This document shows, piece after piece, positions 16,047 to 25,275 of a DNA stretch of 64,000 nt. The position numbers were made by a program, and so were the translations under genes. A model generated the notes under the pieces. It worked only from the letters and a program-made list of their open reading frames with translations. It did not search any database and had not been told where the DNA came from. The stretch is from the NCBI GenBank assembly GCA_023428695.1, contig JAEYWY010000017.1:310001-374000 (forward strand), given 5' to 3'. Numbering within the stretch: position 1 is the stretch's first letter; each line of letters begins with the position of its first letter. This DNA is from Bacteroidota bacterium (GTDB lineage: Bacteria > Bacteroidota > Bacteroidia > Cytophagales > Cyclobacteriaceae).

Positions 16047-17540
16047 ATGAAAAAAGCTTTACTCATCATTTATCTCGTTGTCGTTTCTTTTGAATTGACG
16101 GGGCTTTGGGCTCAGACTGGTAACCGGCCGCAGGACTTTCTCACTGCCGCGTTTCACAAGGACCGTCGTGAACAGCTTCGTAAGCGCCTTCCAAAAAATT
16201 CTGTTGCCGTATTCTTTTCGAACCCCGAAAGAAATCGCTCGCGCGATGTTGATTATCCCTATCATCAGGATCCGGACTTTTATTACCTGACGGGCTATCG
16301 TGAACCGCACGCCGTGTTGTTCATCTTCAAGGAAAAGCAAACAGCTGCTGATGGAACTTTGTATGACGAAATAATTTTCGTCCAACCCCGGAATATCGCA
16401 CTGGAAATGCGCAATGGAAGAAGGTTGGGCGATATCAAAACCAAAGAAATGCTTGGCCTGGAGCAGGCCTTTAATAATACAGAATTCGCAAAGTACAAGC
16501 CTGACTTTTCACGCTTTGATCAAATCCTGATTTTTGACTTTAAGAATGACGTTCGCGATGATCCTGACAACCAATCAGACCTCTATGATCTGATTGTAAC
16601 GTTCAAGGAGAAAGTTAACTATCCCTCACCAAACGCACCCCGGATAAAAACTGAACCTGAAAAAAACAAACTTAATACGACGGAACTCGACGTCATCATG
16701 CACGATCTGCGAGGCATAAAAACACCGGATGAAATTGCGCTGCTTCGAAAGGCCGTTGCCATTTCGTGCATGGGACAAAACGAAGTAATGAAAGCGATGA
16801 AGCCCGGTCTCTCCGAGCGCGAGATCCAGGGAATCCACGAATTTGTTTTCAAAAAATATCAGGCTGAAGAAGTGGGATACCCTTCGATTGTAGGCGGTGG
16901 TCACAACGGATGTATTCTCCACTATATGGAAAATTACAAACCGGCGATTGAACCGAAGGAACTTGTATTGATGGACCTCGGTGCAGAATATCACGGCTAT
17001 ACAGCTGACATAACGCGAACGGTACCCGCAAGCGGAAAATTCTCCCCGGAACAAAAAGCTATCTACGATCTCGTACTTCGCGCCCAGGAAGACGCAATGA
17101 AGATTTGCAAACCCGGAACATCTTTCGATGACCTTAAAGCGGCGACGAAAGTAACCATCAACAAAGGCTTAAAGGAACTCGGAATCATCGCTGACGAGAA
17201 CACGCCGCACCAGTTTTATCCACACGGGTGTTGTCATCACATTGGTCTGGATGTCCACGATCGCGGCAACTATACCACGCTGCAGGAAAACATGGTGATC
17301 ACCATTGAGCCTGGTATCTACATTCCGGAGAATGCTGACTGTGACAAACGCTGGTGGGGAATCGCGGTTCGCATCGAAGACGATTTTCTGATAACCCAAA
17401 ACGGGTATGACCACTTGTCGCACCTGTCGCCCCGAACCACAGAAGATATCGAACGCCTGATGAAAGAAAGAAGTGTCCTCGATGACTTCGTGCTCCCGCC
17501 TGTAGATACTCCGACAAAGCAGGTGCCTCCGAAGGAGTAG
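16047..17540 (+). CDS. Exported aminopeptidase P family (M24B) metallopeptidase
   Basis: Xaa-Pro aminopeptidase of 497 aa from ATG 16047, chosen because MKKALLIIYLVVVSFELTGL and the following WAQ form a signal peptide; GTG 16035 would add four residues. It has an N-terminal AMP_N domain (about 25-190, LPKNSVAVFFSNPERNRSRD, YPYHQDPDFYYLTGYREP) and a C-terminal pita-bread M24 domain. The dinuclear metal ligands are all seen: D in LMDLGAEYHGYTADITRT (two Asp), H in HGCCHHIGLDVHD, E in TIEPGIYIP and E in AVRIEDDF. The export signal implies periplasmic processing of N-terminal X-Pro peptides, unlike cytoplasmic PepP. Confidence 0.93.
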   Translation: MKKALLIIYLVVVSFELTGLWAQTGNRPQDFLTAAFHKDRREQLRKRLPKNSVAVFFSNPERNRSRDVDYPYHQDPDFYYLTGYREPHAVLFIFKEKQTAADGTLYDEIIFVQPRNIALEMRNGRRLGDIKTKEMLGLEQAFNNTEFAKYKPDFSRFDQILIFDFKNDVRDDPDNQSDLYDLIVTFKEKVNYPSPNAPRIKTEPEKNKLNTTELDVIMHDLRGIKTPDEIALLRKAVAISCMGQNEVMKAMKPGLSEREIQGIHEFVFKKYQAEEVGYPSIVGGGHNGCILHYMENYKPAIEPKELVLMDLGAEYHGYTADITRTVPASGKFSPEQKAIYDLVLRAQEDAMKICKPGTSFDDLKAATKVTINKGLKELGIIADENTPHQFYPHGCCHHIGLDVHDRGNYTTLQENMVITIEPGIYIPENADCDKRWWGIAVRIEDDFLITQNGYDHLSHLSPRTTEDIERLMKERSVLDDFVLPPVDTPTKQVPPKE

Positions 17541-17548
17541 CCATCACG

Positions 17549-18079
17549 TCAGGATTGTTTCTCTGCCTTGCGCCGTATAGACCGGAGCATTTCCATCCTG
17601 ATCAGACTGCTGAAGGGTCGCACAAAAAACCAGTACCGTGCAAACTTTCGCTTCGCATCCGGTCCGAGGCATTGAATTCGCGTCTCTGTTTCAAGTACGC
17701 TTGTTTGGGTATTGGTTTCGCACACAGCAAAGTTCCACGTCGCTTTGAGAAATCCGTTTTCATTGAAACGTTCAAACTCATCACGACTTTCGACTCTTAT
17801 TATGTTACCGGAAGGTTTCCAGAATTGACCAATCAATCCAAATATCACTTCACGTTGAGCATCGCGTTCCAGCAAAACAAATCCCATCTTCGTAACGGAT
17901 TCGATACCGGCGTTTGTGCGAGGCATTCCTCTCAGTCCGGTCAACAAATTAATTATAAAGGAGTCACTGAACTTCGCGGACTCCACACAGCCCGCAACAA
18001 CCCGCGGCGTTGCTTTTATGTCAACCTGGTGGTGCTCCGAAAAATCATAGACCGGAAGATATTTGTGATGGAGGCTCAT
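17549..18079 (-). CDS. Uncharacterised SRPBCC-like protein
   Basis: 176-aa soluble protein without a signal peptide, resembling a widespread uncharacterised family with a START/SRPBCC-type fold. Recognisable blocks are LPVYDFSEHHQVDIKATPRV at the N-terminus, GFVLLERDAQREVIFGLIGQ with FWKPSG in the middle, and FLKATWNFAVCET and ARYWFFVRPFSSLIRMEMLR at the end. Proteins of this fold bind hydrophobic ligands. It begins 17 bp after the hemB stop on the same strand, so it is probably in the hemB transcript. The ligand is unknown. Confidence 0.7.
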   Translation of the reverse strand: MSLHHKYLPVYDFSEHHQVDIKATPRVVAGCVESAKFSDSFIINLLTGLRGMPRTNAGIESVTKMGFVLLERDAQREVIFGLIGQFWKPSGNIIRVESRDEFERFNENGFLKATWNFAVCETNTQTSVLETETRIQCLGPDAKRKFARYWFFVRPFSSLIRMEMLRSIRRKAEKQS

Positions 18080-18096
18080 TCTTCCTGGTCTTTACA

Positions 18097-19077
18097 TCAC
18101 GCTTTGAGAAGCGCTGCGTATTCACGGGCAAAATATGTGAGGATAACATCGGCTCCGGCGCGTTTGATGCCAAGCAGGGTTTCTTTCATTGCCCTTTCGC
18201 CATCGAGCCAGCCCTTTGAAGCCGCAGCTTTGATCATTGCGTACTCGCCGCTGACGTTGTAGGCAGCAATCGGTAACGCAGAGTTGTCCTTCAACAGCCG
18301 AATAACGTCAAGGTAAGCCAGTGCCGGCTTCACCATCAGAAAATCAGCTCCTTCCTGAGTATCGAGTTCAGCTTCGATAAGCGCTTCATTACGATTTGCC
18401 GGATTCATCTGATACGTTTTCTTGTCGCCAAATTTTGGCGCCGAATCAAGGGCATCGCGAAACGGATTGTAAAATGCGCTGGCGTACTTCGCAGTGTAAC
18501 TCATTATTGACACATCCGTAAATCCGTTCGCATCGAGGACCTGGCGTATGTATCCCACACGCCCGTCCATCATATCGGACGGACCAAGAACGTCAATGCC
18601 CGTCTCTGCCTGAGCAAGTGCCATTTTTCCCAGTATATCGAGCGTAGCATCATTATCAATACGGCCATCTACAACAAGACCATCATGTCCGTCGGAACTA
18701 TACGGGTCCATTGCCACGTCGGTGATGATACACGCTTCCGGGAACTCCTTTTTTATTTCACGAAGCGTTTTCAGATAGAAAAAGTCTTTGTCATAACCGC
18801 GCGTCGCATGTTTATCTTTCAAACTGTCTTCAACAGCGGGGAACACATCAAATGCCCGAACGCCGAGTTTCATACAGCTTTCAATTTCCTTCAGCATTAA
18901 GTCTGAACTCAGTCGGAATATCCCCGGCATGGACGCGACTTCCACCCGTTGCTTCTTTCCGTCAACTAAAAAAAGCGGAAAGATAAGGTTGTCTGTTTGA
19001 ACATGAGTTTCCTGAACCATCGCCCGTATTACCTCCGATTTTCTGTTTCGTCTGGGCCTTCTGATGATGTTATGCAT
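18097..19077 (-). CDS. hemB: Porphobilinogen synthase (delta-aminolevulinate dehydratase)
   Basis: Condenses two 5-aminolevulinate molecules to porphobilinogen in tetrapyrrole synthesis; 326 aa, normal length. The two active-site lysines are present, K197 in SYTAKYASAFYNPF and Schiff-base K250 in FLMVKPALAYLD. The metal-binding stretch reads TDVAMDPYSSDGHDGLV (about residues 119-135), with Ala/Asp/Tyr where zinc enzymes have cysteines, so this is the zinc-independent, magnesium-type class. A promoter lies at 19103-19135. The SRPBCC-like gene follows at 17 bp. Confidence 0.96.
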   Translation of the reverse strand: MHNIIRRPRRNRKSEVIRAMVQETHVQTDNLIFPLFLVDGKKQRVEVASMPGIFRLSSDLMLKEIESCMKLGVRAFDVFPAVEDSLKDKHATRGYDKDFFYLKTLREIKKEFPEACIITDVAMDPYSSDGHDGLVVDGRIDNDATLDILGKMALAQAETGIDVLGPSDMMDGRVGYIRQVLDANGFTDVSIMSYTAKYASAFYNPFRDALDSAPKFGDKKTYQMNPANRNEALIEAELDTQEGADFLMVKPALAYLDVIRLLKDNSALPIAAYNVSGEYAMIKAAASKGWLDGERAMKETLLGIKRAGADVILTYFAREYAALLKA

Positions 19078-19102
19078 ACGTTAAGGTGTAAAGTCGTTTT
19101 GG

Positions 19103-19135
19103 CAAATGTACACTGGCCGCCTGTTTAAACGCCAA
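19103..19135 (-). promoter_or_regulatory. hemB promoter
   Basis: On the minus strand, TTG at 19135-19133, a 22-nt spacer and TACATTTG at 19110-19103, followed by C C. It is about 25 nt upstream of the hemB ATG. Confidence 0.6.
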
Positions 19136-19234
19136 AAATTTCGAGATTGAACGTGTGATCCCTGAAAAAAGTCAGGATATTCGTTTCCCTCATGGTCTTC
19201 TTTTGCGACTATTGAATTCGAAGATAGAAGATAT

Positions 19235-20194
19235 ATGATTCGTAAGGTTGGCATCACACTCCTGGTCGTCGTTTTTTTAGCGAATGCGGTCGCCTTTCAG
19301 CATGCTTATCGCTTTACCCATTTTACCCGGGATAACAGGGAACGGACCCACGATCCTGAAGAGTTGTCCGCAATAACAAAGGCGCGGATATTACTCACAG
19401 GAATCGACAATCCAAAACCAAAACACACAGCACTGCCAAAGCATTCCTTTAATACTGTTTTAATTGAAAGTGATGTTCAACTTGAGGCCTGGCATATTAT
19501 AGCACCCGACTCGAGAGGAACGGTCATACTTTTCCATGGCTATGCCGGTGAAAAATCGTCGTTGATCACGCGCGCGGAGGAATTTCTGCGCCTGGGTTAC
19601 AGTACCCTGCTCGTTGACTTTATGGGATCCGGCGGATCCGAAGGCGAAAGTACCAATCTTGGGTTCACCGAATCGGTGGAAGTGCGCGACTGTTTTGATT
19701 ATGTGCAATCCACAGGAGAAACCCGGATACACCTTTTCGGAACTTCCATGGGCGCGGCAGCCATTCTCAAAGCAATCGACGACCACAGGATAGAGCCGGC
19801 ATCCCTTATTCTTGAATGCCCTTTCGGCTCGTTATACAAAACGGTTTCAGCAAGATTCCGGATCATGCACGTACCAACTTTTCCTTTTGCTGCCATGCTT
19901 ACTTTCTGGGGCGGGTTCCAGCAAGGCTACTGGGCATTTTCGCACAACCCTTCCGACTATGCTACGTCCGTGCAAATTCCCACGCTGCTTATGTATGGTG
20001 ATCAGGACAATCGCGTCTCCGTGGACGAAACGCTCGCAATCTTTGATAACCTGAAAGGAGAAAAAGTCCTTGCGCGTTATCCCAGGGAAGGACACCTTGT
20101 TTTTACTGATACAAATCGCAAGAAATGGATCGCTGATGTGACCAGCTTCCTGAGTTCAGTTGAGGCTTCGCCCTCGCCTGTCACAATTCAATAA
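19235..20194 (+). CDS. Membrane-anchored alpha/beta hydrolase
   Basis: 319-aa serine hydrolase. An N-terminal signal anchor (residues 3-20, VGITLLVVVFLANAVAF) suggests attachment to the inner membrane with a periplasmic catalytic domain. The fold and triad are visible: oxyanion strand VILFHGYAGEKSS, nucleophile elbow FGTSMGAAA (Ser), acid in MYGDQDNRVS (Asp) and base in EGHLVF (His). The nearest annotation type is the BAAT/YfhR-like 'alpha/beta hydrolase' group; the substrate is unknown. It converges with the DUF2520 gene, the two ends overlapping by 7 bp. Confidence 0.88.
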   Translation: MIRKVGITLLVVVFLANAVAFQHAYRFTHFTRDNRERTHDPEELSAITKARILLTGIDNPKPKHTALPKHSFNTVLIESDVQLEAWHIIAPDSRGTVILFHGYAGEKSSLITRAEEFLRLGYSTLLVDFMGSGGSEGESTNLGFTESVEVRDCFDYVQSTGETRIHLFGTSMGAAAILKAIDDHRIEPASLILECPFGSLYKTVSARFRIMHVPTFPFAAMLTFWGGFQQGYWAFSHNPSDYATSVQIPTLLMYGDQDNRVSVDETLAIFDNLKGEKVLARYPREGHLVFTDTNRKKWIADVTSFLSSVEASPSPVTIQ

Positions 20195-20967
20195 GAATCG
20201 ATAATATGTTGGCTCACATTCTTGTAGATCTCTGCTAATTCTGCGTCATCGGCCAGGAACTCCATGTGAGCGTCGAGTATTTGAAGGTCGCCGCGACGGG
20301 CAGGTCCTGTCTGAGCAGCGACAGGCCCGAGCTCAAGACTCTTGTTCAATGTTTCAGCTATCAGCGGTTTCAGCAGCTCGTACTTCATATTGTGCCCGCG
20401 CATGATTTGTTGCGAAATAGTCAGCATGTGGTTCGTGAAGTTCGATGCGAATACCGCGGCTACATGTAGCGCTTTTCTTTCCTCGGAGGATATGGTTATC
20501 ACAGTCCTGCTTATCGCTTTTCCCATTGCCGTCAATGTGCGAATTACTGTGTCGTTGGCGCTTTCGACAAAAATCGGAACCCGTTCAAGATCAACTTTCC
20601 GGCCCTTGGAAAAAGTTTGAAGGGGATAAAAAACACCAGTATCACGTACGGGAAAATCGTTGAGAACGGAAAGCGGCTGGCTACCGGAAGTATGGACCAG
20701 AATCGCGTCTTCAGGAAGCACGAGTGATTCAAGTACTTCGGGAATAGCATCATCACTTACGGCCAGTACAAAAATAGTCGAAGGACTTTGCGAAAAGTCG
20801 GGATCGGAAACCACCTCACATTCATACAGGCGCTCCGCTACAGCGTTAGCGTTTTTTTCGTTCCGGCTGAATACTTCGCGCACCGCATAGCCCGCGTTGT
20901 CAAGTGCCGGCGCCAGATGCCACGCAAGGTTACCCGCGCCGATAAAACTGACTGAATTTTCTTTCAT
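20188..20967 (-). CDS. DUF2520 / Rossmann-fold NADP-binding protein
   Basis: 259-aa protein with an N-terminal Rossmann domain (VSFIGAGNLAWHLAPAL, the G-x-G-x-x-A dinucleotide motif at residues 7-20) and a helical C-terminal dimerisation domain. It matches the DUF2520 family, related to F420-dependent NADP reductases and ketopantoate/6-phosphogluconate dehydrogenase-like enzymes. Family landmarks are HTSGSQPLSVL, GVFYPLQTFSKGR and HVAAVFASNFTNHML. The substrate is unknown. It follows prmC by 9 bp and is probably in the same operon. Confidence 0.85.
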   Translation of the reverse strand: MKENSVSFIGAGNLAWHLAPALDNAGYAVREVFSRNEKNANAVAERLYECEVVSDPDFSQSPSTIFVLAVSDDAIPEVLESLVLPEDAILVHTSGSQPLSVLNDFPVRDTGVFYPLQTFSKGRKVDLERVPIFVESANDTVIRTLTAMGKAISRTVITISSEERKALHVAAVFASNFTNHMLTISQQIMRGHNMKYELLKPLIAETLNKSLELGPVAAQTGPARRGDLQILDAHMEFLADDAELAEIYKNVSQHIIDSY

Positions 20968-20976
20968 ACTTTCAAT

Positions 20977-21834
20977 TTACGACCACGTTGCCTGGACGAC
21001 ACGTTGCTTACCCGACAGGTCACGCAATACAGTCACTTCCGTATAACCATGACCAACAAATACATCAGCGACAAGCCCGGCATTTTGTTCATGCGTTTCC
21101 GTAAAGACACGCCCACCCTGCATAAGCGATGACTTCCCCTGCGCGGCAATCGCTTCGTAGAAGACAACGGGATTTTCGTCTTCTACAAACAGTGCCAGGT
21201 GCGGTTCGTGTTCAGCGACGTTCCGGTTTAGGATCTCCCTCTCCGCAATAGGGATATAGGGCGGGTTACTTACGATGACATCAATATCCCGAAAAGGAAG
21301 CGGCTGAGTCAGGATATTATGCAGCAACAACTGAACGGGTACACGGTGTGCGATCACGTTTTGCCTTGCCACAGCCAATGCGCCTTCGCTTACATCCGTC
21401 GCCATGACCATGCTGTTTGTCTCAAGCGCTACCGTCACAGGTATACAGCCGCTACCCGTTCCAATGTCCAGAACACGCATCTCCTTCTGAGGTGCAAAAT
21501 CCCTGATGTACGTGAGCATTTCCGAAACGAGTTCCTCGGTTTCGGGCCTCGGGATCAGCACATCGCGATTGACCGAAAAGCGCCGACCAAAGAAAAAAGC
21601 CGTTCCCGTAATGTATTGCAGCGGTTCGTGCTTGTTGAGGCGATCAATGGCGTCACGCAGGCGAACCTCACTATTGATATCCCAATCCACCAAAGCCTCA
21701 GAAAGAATGCTGGCCCTGTCAATCCCGAAAATATCCGACAAAAGAATGAAGGCCATGGTTTCAATTTCCGCGCGGCTTTCATCGATGTGAATTGAGTCAA
21801 CTATTTCCCGGTAGAGCGTTTTGGAGTTTTTCAT
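20977..21834 (-). CDS. prmC: Release factor N5-glutamine methyltransferase
   Basis: SAM-dependent methyltransferase of 285 aa that methylates the Gln of the GGQ motif in release factors 1 and 2, needed for efficient termination. It has the N-terminal helical domain (about 1-85), LQYITGTAFFFGRRFSVNRD and LIPRPETEELV, SAM motif I VLDIGTGSGCIPVTVAL (about 120) and the diagnostic catalytic NPPY in VIVSNPPYIPIAE (about 185). The RF1 gene is not adjacent. A TATGTTTG -7 element lies 15 nt upstream of the start. Confidence 0.95.
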   Translation of the reverse strand: MKNSKTLYREIVDSIHIDESRAEIETMAFILLSDIFGIDRASILSEALVDWDINSEVRLRDAIDRLNKHEPLQYITGTAFFFGRRFSVNRDVLIPRPETEELVSEMLTYIRDFAPQKEMRVLDIGTGSGCIPVTVALETNSMVMATDVSEGALAVARQNVIAHRVPVQLLLHNILTQPLPFRDIDVIVSNPPYIPIAEREILNRNVAEHEPHLALFVEDENPVVFYEAIAAQGKSSLMQGGRVFTETHEQNAGLVADVFVGHGYTEVTVLRDLSGKQRVVQATWS

Positions 21835-21849
21835 CGTTTACGTTCTTTG

Positions 21850-21857
21850 CAAACATA
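21850..21857 (-). promoter_or_regulatory. -7 promoter element for prmC
   Basis: TATGTTTG then C on the minus strand, 15 nt before the prmC ATG. It fits TAnnTTTG; no clear -33 element is seen. Confidence 0.5.
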
Positions 21858-21904
21858 ACATCTGAATGGCGTATATTCATGTCCATTTCTGATTTTGCAT
21901 ATCG

Positions 21905-22954
21905 ATGGACAAGCATGACCATTCCCGTGATGAGCGTTTTATGCGCCGCGCCATGTCGCTGGCGTTGAATGGCATGGGCTACGTGAGCCCGAATCCTATG
22001 GTAGGTAGCGTTATCACCGCAGGCGACGACATCATCGGCGAGGGATGGCATATGAAGTATGGGGGACCACACGCGGAGGTCAACGCCATTGCATCCGTAA
22101 AGGACGAAAGTTTGCTTGCGAAAAGCACACTGTATGTCACGCTTGAACCCTGCAATCACCACGGCAAAACTCCTCCTTGTACGGATCTCATCCTCAAATC
22201 CGGGATAAAAAAAGTCGTGGTTTGCAACATTGACACAAATCCGAAAGTGGATGGCAGTGGTGTGAAACGATTGCGTGATGCCGGTGTGGAAGTGATCACA
22301 GGTATTCTTGACAGGGCCGGGCGCGAACTCAACCAACGGTTTTTTGCAAGTATCGAAAAGAAGCGCCCTTTTGTCATCCTCAAATGGGCCGAAACTGCAG
22401 ACGGATTTATCGCCCGGGAGAATTACGACTCCAAATGGATCAGCAACGAGTACTCACGACAGATGGTGCACAAGTGGCGCAGCGAAGAAGATGCAATCCT
22501 CGTTGGGGCAAAGACTGCCTTTCACGATGACCCGCAATTGAACGTAAGGACCTGGGCCGGACGCAACCCTGTACGGATAGTTATCGACCGGTTTCTCAAA
22601 CTCAGTAACAAACTCAAAATATTCGACCAGTCACAACCAACCTTGTGCTACAATGTCCTCAGGCATGAAGAACGCAAGAACCTTACACTGGTGCGCGTTG
22701 ACGAAGAACGTTTTCCGGAGGCAGTTCTGGAGGATTTGAATGCACGTGGTATCCAATCCGTAATGGTTGAAGGCGGTTCATTTACACTCGACCGCTTTAT
22801 TCAGGGAAACCTTTGGGATGAAATCCGGGTTTTCCGTTCGGGCCGGACTTTTGGAAAGGGTATTGCCGCTCCTGCATTTCACGGGACACTCATTCATACT
22901 GAAGACATTCATGGTGATACATTTTCCCGATACCGTCCTCTGAAAAACTTGTGA
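21905..22954 (+). CDS. ribD: Bifunctional pyrimidine deaminase/reductase of riboflavin synthesis
   Basis: 349 aa, standard length for RibD, performing the second and third steps of riboflavin synthesis: deamination of the diaminopyrimidine, then NADPH-dependent reduction of the ribose chain. The N-terminal deaminase domain has the zinc site HAEVNAI and TLEPCNHHGKTPPC. The C-terminal reductase domain begins near residue 150 (RPFVILKWAETADGFIA) and contains AILVGAKTAFHDDPQLNVR and VMVEGGSFTLDRFI. Other rib genes are absent from the window. It is the first gene of a group with msrC and the MutS-like gene. Confidence 0.95.
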   Translation: MDKHDHSRDERFMRRAMSLALNGMGYVSPNPMVGSVITAGDDIIGEGWHMKYGGPHAEVNAIASVKDESLLAKSTLYVTLEPCNHHGKTPPCTDLILKSGIKKVVVCNIDTNPKVDGSGVKRLRDAGVEVITGILDRAGRELNQRFFASIEKKRPFVILKWAETADGFIARENYDSKWISNEYSRQMVHKWRSEEDAILVGAKTAFHDDPQLNVRTWAGRNPVRIVIDRFLKLSNKLKIFDQSQPTLCYNVLRHEERKNLTLVRVDEERFPEAVLEDLNARGIQSVMVEGGSFTLDRFIQGNLWDEIRVFRSGRTFGKGIAAPAFHGTLIHTEDIHGDTFSRYRPLKNL

Positions 22955-22993
22955 GCAACGTAATTCACGAATCCGATCCTCTACTCATTCTAT

Positions 22994-23476
22994 ATGGCTG
23001 AAGAACTTATAATCGCAAAGGGCACTGGAAAAAAGGAACGCTACGAAGCCCTGATTCCGCAAATAAAAAGCCTCGTTGATGGTGAGTCTGACCTTACCGC
23101 GAATCTTGCCAACATCGCCGCGGCCCTGAAGCAAACGTTCGACTTCTTTTGGGTTGGATTTTACATCGTAAAGGATCATGAACTTGTTCTCGGCCCGTTT
23201 CAAGGCCCAATTGCATGTACCCGCATTGCACTCGGAAAGGGTGTATGCGGTGCGGCCTGGAAAGAACGAAAAACATTTGTTGTTCCCAACGTCGATGAGT
23301 TTCCCGGGCACATCGCCTGCAGTTCGGCGTCGCGTTCCGAAATCGTACTCCCGGCTTTTAAGAATGATAACGTATTCCTTGTGCTTGATGTCGACAGCGA
23401 CAAACTACATGACTTCGATGAAACCGACAGGATATCGCTGGATCAGGTAATGCGGATAGTAGAAACGATTATCTGA
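22994..23476 (+). CDS. msrC: Free methionine-(R)-sulfoxide reductase (GAF domain)
   Basis: 160-aa single GAF domain protein that reduces free Met-R-sulfoxide. The three conserved cysteines of the family are present: C75 (GPIACTRIALGKGVCG), C85 in the same block, and C109 (FPGHIACSSASRSEIVLP), which together form the catalytic and resolving set. FFWVGFYIVKDHELVLGPFQ is the typical GAF core of fRMsr. It follows ribD by 39 bp and precedes the MutS-like gene by 8 bp, so it is probably part of an operon; there is no obvious metabolic link to its neighbours. Confidence 0.92.
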   Translation: MAEELIIAKGTGKKERYEALIPQIKSLVDGESDLTANLANIAAALKQTFDFFWVGFYIVKDHELVLGPFQGPIACTRIALGKGVCGAAWKERKTFVVPNVDEFPGHIACSSASRSEIVLPAFKNDNVFLVLDVDSDKLHDFDETDRISLDQVMRIVETII

Positions 23477-23484
23477 TTTACGGC

Positions 23485-25275
23485 ATGGATCAAAATGAGA
23501 TCAGGCAGACGTATAAGACACGCCACTCCAACTTTTCCGGACAGTCAGCCAACCTCAAACAGGAAATCAATGTCATCTCAAATCTGAGGCTGGGCTCCGT
23601 AGTTGCTATGGCGATTGCGTTTTACTATACACTAACAACGCCGTTGCCTGCGCTCTCGCTCGTGGTCGTCGCTTTGCTCCTGGTTTTCTTCTACCTCGTT
23701 GCAAAGCACGCGAAAATGTTTCGACAGAAGACGCATCTCGAAAATCTGGTTCAGATAAATCGTTTTGAAGAGTCGGCGCTTTCGGGGGAATGGACGTCTG
23801 CAGATCCGGGAGACGAATTCAATGATCCACATCACCCCTACACGCACGATCTCGACATCTTCGGAAAAGGATCGCTGTATCAATATATCAACCGTGCCAC
23901 GACACTTACAGGAAAATCGAAAGTCGCAACCCGGCTTAAGGGAGGCCTTTCATCATCGGACAAAATATCCGCTGTTCAGAAAGCAGTAACCGATCTGGCT
24001 GACCGAATGGATTTCAGACAAAACTTCCAGGCTGGCGGCATGGAGGCCGGCGAGAAGCCAGCCGACATGCAGCAGCTCCGCGAATGGCTGACACATCCAT
24101 CGTTTCTTCCTGTGTCGAAGACATTTGCCTTTGTACTTGTTGTCGTTCCGGTCGCCACCATAATTGCGCTCGTTCTCGCTTTCCTGTACCCGGTTTTCAA
24201 GATTGTTCTCTTCCCACTCGTGCTGCTGCAATGGATTCTTGCTGCCGTTTATCTAAAACGAATCAATGTTTTTCACGAATACATCAGCCGAAAGAAAAAC
24301 ATTGTCATGAAGTATGCGGATTTGCTCTTGTACGTGGAGAAAGAAGAATTCAATTCGCCGTTGCTTAAAGAAACTTCAGCAATCGCCAATGAAGCACATG
24401 GCCATGTAAGGCGCCTGGGTTCGCTTGTCAGTGCGCTTGATGCCAGAACCAACACCCTGATGACTTTCTTTGTCAACAGCCTCCTCCTTTATGATCTGCA
24501 ATGCGTTTACCGGCTCGAACAATGGAAGATACGTCATCGCGAAAAACTGCCCCAATGGCTTGATGCAATCACTGAAGTCGAAGTACTAAACAGCCTTGCT
24601 ACATTCGCTTACAATCATCCGGGATTTTGCTTCCCGAAAATCACCACAGAAATTGCAGTGACGGCGACGGGTCTTGCACATCCCCTGATCCACCCTGCTG
24701 AACGCGTTAGTAACGACTTCTCCATCGGCAAGACATCCGCAGTTCACATTGTGACAGGTGCAAACATGGCAGGAAAAAGTACCTTCCTGCGCACATTGGG
24801 CGTCAATATGATTCTCGCACTCAACGGAGCCCCTGTATGTGCCGGATCGTTTTCATGTCCGATCATTCGTCTTCGAACCGGAATGCGTACAGCCGACTCC
24901 CTTCAGGATCACCAGTCGTATTTCTTTGCCGAGCTAAACAGGTTGAAGGAAATCATGGATGAATTGCGCCAGGGGAAGCCGCTGTTGATATTGCTCGATG
25001 AAATTCTCAAGGGCACAAACAGTAACGACAAACAGGCAGGGTCAATAGCTCTCGTCAGGCAGCTGCTTCCACATCCGTGCCTCGCGGTAATAGCTACTCA
25101 CGATCTTGCACTCGGCGAACTTGAAAAAGAAAATCCCGGCCAGGTAAGCAACTTCTGCTTCGAAGCCAACATCGAAAACGATCAATTGTCCTTTGATTAT
25201 CGCCTCAAGAAAGGCATCGCGACAAAAATGAACGCGAGCTTTCTAATGAAGAAGATGGGAATCATTCCGGAGTAA
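23485..25275 (+). CDS. Membrane-anchored MutS-family ATPase
   Basis: 596 aa. The C-terminal third is a MutS-type ABC ATPase: Walker A GANMAGKST at 425-433, Walker B LLILLDEILKGTNSND about 505-520, and IATHDLALGELEK thereafter. A MutS lever/clamp-like region is seen at about 270-400. Unlike MutS1 there is no mismatch-binding F-x-E domain. Instead the N-terminus has two membrane hairpins, about 35-74 and 213-260. The predicted protein sits in the inner membrane with its ATPase in the cytoplasm. Such proteins are common but uncharacterised in Bacteroidota; a mismatch-repair role should not be assumed. Its stop directly abuts the convergent cysteine desulfurase stop. Confidence 0.85.
   Translation: MDQNEIRQTYKTRHSNFSGQSANLKQEINVISNLRLGSVVAMAIAFYYTLTTPLPALSLVVVALLLVFFYLVAKHAKMFRQKTHLENLVQINRFEESALSGEWTSADPGDEFNDPHHPYTHDLDIFGKGSLYQYINRATTLTGKSKVATRLKGGLSSSDKISAVQKAVTDLADRMDFRQNFQAGGMEAGEKPADMQQLREWLTHPSFLPVSKTFAFVLVVVPVATIIALVLAFLYPVFKIVLFPLVLLQWILAAVYLKRINVFHEYISRKKNIVMKYADLLLYVEKEEFNSPLLKETSAIANEAHGHVRRLGSLVSALDARTNTLMTFFVNSLLLYDLQCVYRLEQWKIRHREKLPQWLDAITEVEVLNSLATFAYNHPGFCFPKITTEIAVTATGLAHPLIHPAERVSNDFSIGKTSAVHIVTGANMAGKSTFLRTLGVNMILALNGAPVCAGSFSCPIIRLRTGMRTADSLQDHQSYFFAELNRLKEIMDELRQGKPLLILLDEILKGTNSNDKQAGSIALVRQLLPHPCLAVIATHDLALGELEKENPGQVSNFCFEANIENDQLSFDYRLKKGIATKMNASFLMKKMGIIPE

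Noticed and set aside
17555..18262. 235-codon plus frame opposite the SRPBCC-like and hemB genes
   Set aside because: Runs across two genes with clear family motifs on the other strand.
21797..22336. 179-codon minus frame opposite ribD
   Set aside because: Antisense to the conserved deaminase domain and it covers the prmC promoter.
23485..25275. Calling the MutS-like gene mutS
   Set aside because: It has membrane hairpins and no mismatch-recognition domain, so it is not the mismatch-repair MutS.
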